Source: Gymnopilus junonius
Taxonomy: Eukaryota; Basidiomycota; Agaricomycetes; Agaricales; Galerinaceae
Assembly (NCBI GenBank): GCA_015501075.1
Contig: JADNYJ010000261.1
Location: 1 to 47,611 of the forward strand
Length of the DNA stretch: 47,611 nt
Direction of reading: 5' to 3'
The first letter of the stretch is position 1. Each line of letters starts with the position of its first letter. Below the pieces are notes generated by a model that saw nothing but the letters and a program-made list of their open reading frames with translations, searched no databases and was not told the DNA's origin. Shown here one piece after another: positions 44,301 to 47,611 of the stretch. A program made the translations under genes and the position numbers.

Positions 44301-46207
44301 GCGTCCAGCGCATCGCTGCTGGTGCTGGTGATATCGCCTTGCTCAGCCGAGTGCTGCTCAACTTCAATCGCACCCTCTTCATCCTGAGGAAGCCATACCC
44401 TTTTCCGAGGGTGAATTTGTCCAAGTGCGACAATAACGCCTCCTTGTCCATGAAGGAGTCCTTTTCCGAAGACGGCGTTAACTATAAGCACGTCCCTCTA
44501 CCTGTGCCTTCAGTTGTGCCTTGGATTGGATCCGGATCAGTCGGTTATCTCAGAGGTGCCTATGATGAGCATGATGGAGTCGGAAATGGAGTTGACGATG
44601 AAGACAAGGAAAACCTTCCGCCACCTACGTCGTCTTTTCCTTCCTCCATGCTCTTGGACGATCGCGAGCGTGGTATTGAAGGAGCAGGTGACAACCTTGG
44701 TGATGAACACGGATATCTGGGTCAAGCAGAGGGATGGACGGGTTCAGTGGGCTACGATCATGAATATGACTATAACCAAGACTATGTGATGGACGTGCAG
44801 CCGCCGTACACTCCTAGCATTGTCGCTGCTGACCAACTGGCGAACACGTTTGCGGCCGACCAGGTGCAAGGAGGATTTGGAAACGACATCGACGACCACG
44901 ACTATCCTTACGTGGACGGGGGTGGGAGCTTTGAGCCTTTGTCATTCGGTTCGCAGTACCCTTTTCCTGGTGGTGAAGCTCGAAAAATATCGTTGCCGAC
45001 GTTGGCAGTTCGCCCAAACGGAATGGAATATGGTCCAATCAAGGATCTGAACAAGTAACGGCGGACAATCAGGAGTGTGGTCAGAACGATACTCTTGTAG
45101 CTCCTGGGCTGGTCGGCAAGGAGGACAGCGCTGGTCCTTTATTACTCCCTTCCGCGTATCAAACGAAGCTGGCATCACAATCGCTTGGTAGCTACACATT
45201 CGCACAATTGCGTGCCAGAAAGGTCTCGGCTCCTGCTCCGGCTGCCACGTCAATACCTGAACCTACTCCAATTCTTCCTAATCCGACTCCTGCGAATGAT
45301 GAACAGCAGCCTGGGTTACCTGCAGAGCTTGTCAGAAAAGACACCCTCGTCTTCTCCACGGTTGCCTTCACCCCGCCATGCTCTATTCACTGATACATGG
45401 CATCTCTGGACCTCATCCAGAAACATGCCCTGGTTCGTGAGCTCAGTTCTGAAGAGAGTGCTGTTGAGCTTGTCGAGAGATATTCCCTAGGCGGAGTTGA
45501 TTTGATCTTGGATCCATATTGTGCTGTCGTTTTTTCTTTCGCTGTTCACGCTTCCTGCGAGGTGCGAGGTCTATGTGGATAGGGTGTCCAAGCAGTCGTG
45601 GATATATAACCATTTGTTGATCGTATTTGAGGCGTACCCGGAGCAATTGTCGAAGAGGGCCAATACAAACCGAGTTGGGGGTTCGGCAAGTGGATCATCG
45701 TCATCATCGTCACTGTACACCTATACACCGCCGATCGTCAAAGCTATCAAGAAGTTCAGAAGAGATATCAATATTGCCGAGGCCTGTGGGTCGAAAAGAG
45801 CTGAGACGAAAGTGCAATATGCTTTTGCAAACAATGTCCGTGAGGCTGCGCTGTTTACGCGTTGGTTTGGAGATCGAGCGGAGGAGAGGGATGGGACGGG
45901 TGGGATGATCTGGGGCGAGAGGAGGTGGTTGGGCGAAGATTACTCTGAGGTCGGTTGCTTGTCCGCTTTGTCTGTTTTCTTTTACTGTTCAGACGTTGAT
46001 GCGATATTCAGGACGAAGAAAATTGCTTGGCGGACGTTCAAGGCCTGAACCACTTTTCGGCGTCCATCATCCTCAGCCAGCTGCCACTCCGGGACTTTCT
46101 GGATTTGTTACCTGAAGAACGTGCGGGGATTTGATTGCTGATGAAATAATTGTACGTCATTTCACTCTTTTCCTTCAGTTTCACTATTTCCTCTGTGTTT
46201 GCCTTTC
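41362..46207 (+). repeat. Inverted segmental duplication, copy B (decayed)
   Basis: Matches the reverse complement of 18692-24270. It is shorter mainly because about 0.67 kb corresponding to A 22015-22685 is missing (between cccagttg and the ccggagctgac junction, near 42920-42935). The right end stops inside the terminal intron and abuts an unrelated LRR relic. Confidence 0.85.
42203..46151 (+). pseudogene. Degenerate duplicate of the XPF-like gene
   Basis: Begins MMPMNAGTDPLESTEF with the same first intron. Lesions seen by comparison with 18581-23416: one-base loss after ttgaagccaatcc (about 42427) and after gacgaaacac (about 42520), the 0.67-kb deletion near 42930, an extra base at cggaggggttggcg (about 44055), a frame change after aaggatctgaacaag (stop at 45056-45058), a CGA-to-TGA nonsense change at 45391-45393 (IHRYMA becomes IH stop), and a roughly 10-bp deletion near 46128 giving a stop in the HhH-like tail. 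The last exon is absent. Despite this, long stretches remain nearly identical, e.g. VDLILDPYCAVVF and VKAIKKFRRDINIAEA. Unlikely to make a full protein; it might still be transcribed. Confidence 0.88.
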
Positions 46208-46249
46208 TTGATGCAAATCCTGAATATATCAATCTTTCATTTCTGTTCA

Positions 46250-47130
46250 GCTTTAGAATGGTCGATATCGGATGGACAATATGACCAAAGTCCGATTAGA
46301 TGGACACCAGATCGAGGAATGCGTTGAACTTCTCAAACGTGCCCTTTGATGGCAGACCTTCATTCGAAACGAACGAACTTTACGAGCAGAGTGGCTCCCA
46401 GTTTTCGATGACAGACCCTTCGGTTCATCATAATCTGAGTCGCCTTGAAGTGGTCAATGGCATGCCTTTAGTCGACCTTCTCTTGGCCCAAGTACTTTTC
46501 CGCGTTTGAGGAATTTACCTGTCACATGCCAATTGGACATCTGCCCGTTTCCACAATGCAATCCCTCTTTCGCTTCGGCTGTTATCTGCGGAAACTCGTC
46601 ATCCATGGGGCTAACTTTGAACCCGAAGACGACTTGACATGACTACTAGAAAGCATCCCACTCTGCGCACGCTCAATTTAACTTGGTCTTCAATCTCCAT
46701 TCACTCTTTGGACAAGCTTCTCAAACATCTTTCTCATACTTCGACCTGGATTACCCCTTATACCGGAGACTTTCTTCCTGAACTTTGCTCGTTTAGTTTG
46801 CGTTATGAAGACTTTTGATTTCATGGGAATTGATCCCGTGAATATTTGGACCACTATGCATGGTGCAAGATGTTTGCCGTCGACCATTACAGAACATTGA
46901 AATAGGGCTCAACCTCGCACATCAGGACGACTTTCGGACACAAATGTAACAGTATGAAATCAATACATTGAAGAGGAAGTGGTCCGACACTTTATTTCAA
47001 TGACCCAAGCAGGTGCATGCGTGAAAATCGGCTGCACAGATCCCAATACTCGCCACGGAACCATTATTGATCTTCTTCAAAAATCCATGGACCATCACGG
47101 TATTCTCGCTATGACTGGGATAACACAATA
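46250..47130 (+). pseudogene. LRR/F-box protein remnant
   Basis: C-terminal LRR part of an agaric F-box protein in several frames: LSRLEVVNGMPLVDLLL, SLFRFGCYLRKLVIHGA, then HPTLRTLNLTWSSISIHSL, DKLLKHLSHTSTWITPYTG and DFLPELCSFSLRYEDF before a stop, later GTIIDLLQKSMDHHGILAM. No F-box is visible and frames are broken repeatedly. It starts right where duplication copy B ends, so the duplication may have inserted into or replaced its 5' half. Confidence 0.65.
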
Positions 47131-47256
47131 AATTATCTTCTTTTCAACGAGACAATATCGAAGTACATTCCTCCTCGCAATGACTAGTTATTGTTAGCAT
47201 TTTCATTCCGTTTTTCCTGCCTGTTTTTTTTACACATCATTCCTTTTAACTTCCCT
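47131..47256. other. Short T-rich intergenic stretch
   Basis: 3' flanks of the LRR relic and the minus-strand kinase. Nothing else. Confidence 0.4.
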
Positions 47257-47611
47257 TCAACAAAATTCACAAGAACATGCATTAGACTTAGCCAGCCATT
47301 CATGTCTTGCACAATCCTCCGCGCTGAACCGTTTCTGAGGATCTAATCGAAGACAGCCTTTGATGAAAGCTGCAGCTGCAGCTGTCTCGTCCTCCTGGAG
47401 TGTGTTTGCTAGGCCCGCATTGATGGAAGTGACAAGCCGTGAGCGTCAGCATTGAAATCTTTCATCTTGTTGTCACTTAACCATTCTTCAGGGAGTTCTT
47501 CCAAGGCTGCACAGAGGGTGGCTATCCTTTTGGAAACATTCCGCTGGAATAAAAGGGGACGTCTCCTGTCAGCAGATAGAATGTCTACAAGTAAAAGTTC
47601 ATGAGACGTGG
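47257..47611 (-). CDS. Protein kinase C-lobe, cut by window edge (SRPK-like?)
   Basis: Minus-strand reading gives LLTGDVPFYSSGMFPKRIAT and LCAALEELPEEW, then NTLQEDETAAAAAFIKG, CLRLDPQKRFSAEDCARHEW and LAKSNACSCEFC with a TGA at 47257-47259. LDPxKRFSAxxxxxHxW is kinase subdomain XI, and LLTGDVPF resembles subdomain X of CMGC/SRPK-type serine/threonine kinases. The two halves are in different frames: an intron gtgaca...cctag (about 47415-47485) joins EEW-L to TNTLQEDE in phase, which I prefer to a frameshift. The catalytic N-lobe lies beyond the window, so activity cannot be judged. Confidence 0.75.

Overview
The window looks like nuclear DNA of an agaric-type basidiomycete (Agaricomycetes). 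Genes are split by many short introns of about 40-75 bp. The coatomer beta and aspartic protease exons match fungal families. Several genes belong to families I know mainly from mushroom-forming fungi: polyporopepsin-like A1 proteases, a DUF6697-like protein and F-box/LRR relics. No rRNA, tRNA, CRISPR or prokaryotic operon structure was seen. All exon models were made by eye from frame, splice sites and family resemblance.

Layout. 1-1104 is the 3' end of the coatomer beta subunit gene (COPI). 1994-3752 is a secreted aspartic protease with about a dozen exons. 4401-4804 is a small spliced gene of unknown function. 4934-5939 and 7351-8670 (both minus) encode two diverged relatives of a low-complexity protein sharing an SPHVHFPP..PS / YDR.PI.VSPN signature. 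8671-12343 is gene-poor, with one possible small gene and one codon-biased exon remnant. 12344-17796 (minus) is a long low-complexity protein with an N-terminal coiled coil and a C-terminal DUF6697-like domain. 18581-23416 (minus) is a large gene with an XPF-like C-terminus followed by a helix-hairpin-helix-like tail, tentatively Zip2/Shoc1-like. 24526-33577 (plus) holds five genes that all begin with a related coiled-coil exon but end in different tails. 33.6-41.3 kb is a repeat-rich stretch with a dispersed repeat family (R1) and a dead F-box/LRR gene. 41.36-46.21 kb is an inverted, decayed copy of the 18.69-24.27 kb segment. 46.25-47.13 kb is another LRR relic, and 47257-47611 (minus) is the C-lobe of a protein kinase.

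The two most notable structures are these. First, a cluster of coiled-coil genes appears to share a 5' module, often ending in an (A/S)RQ motif at the same splice donor, joined to different C-terminal modules: DUF6697-like, a C-terminal Zn2Cys6-like cluster, an expanding LDTLDAY repeat, or short basic tails. Second, a roughly 5 kb inverted segmental duplication has one intact and one clearly pseudogenised copy. Around them lie repeat copies and F-box relics, as in a fast-evolving accessory region flanked by a housekeeping gene (COPB) on the left and a kinase on the right.
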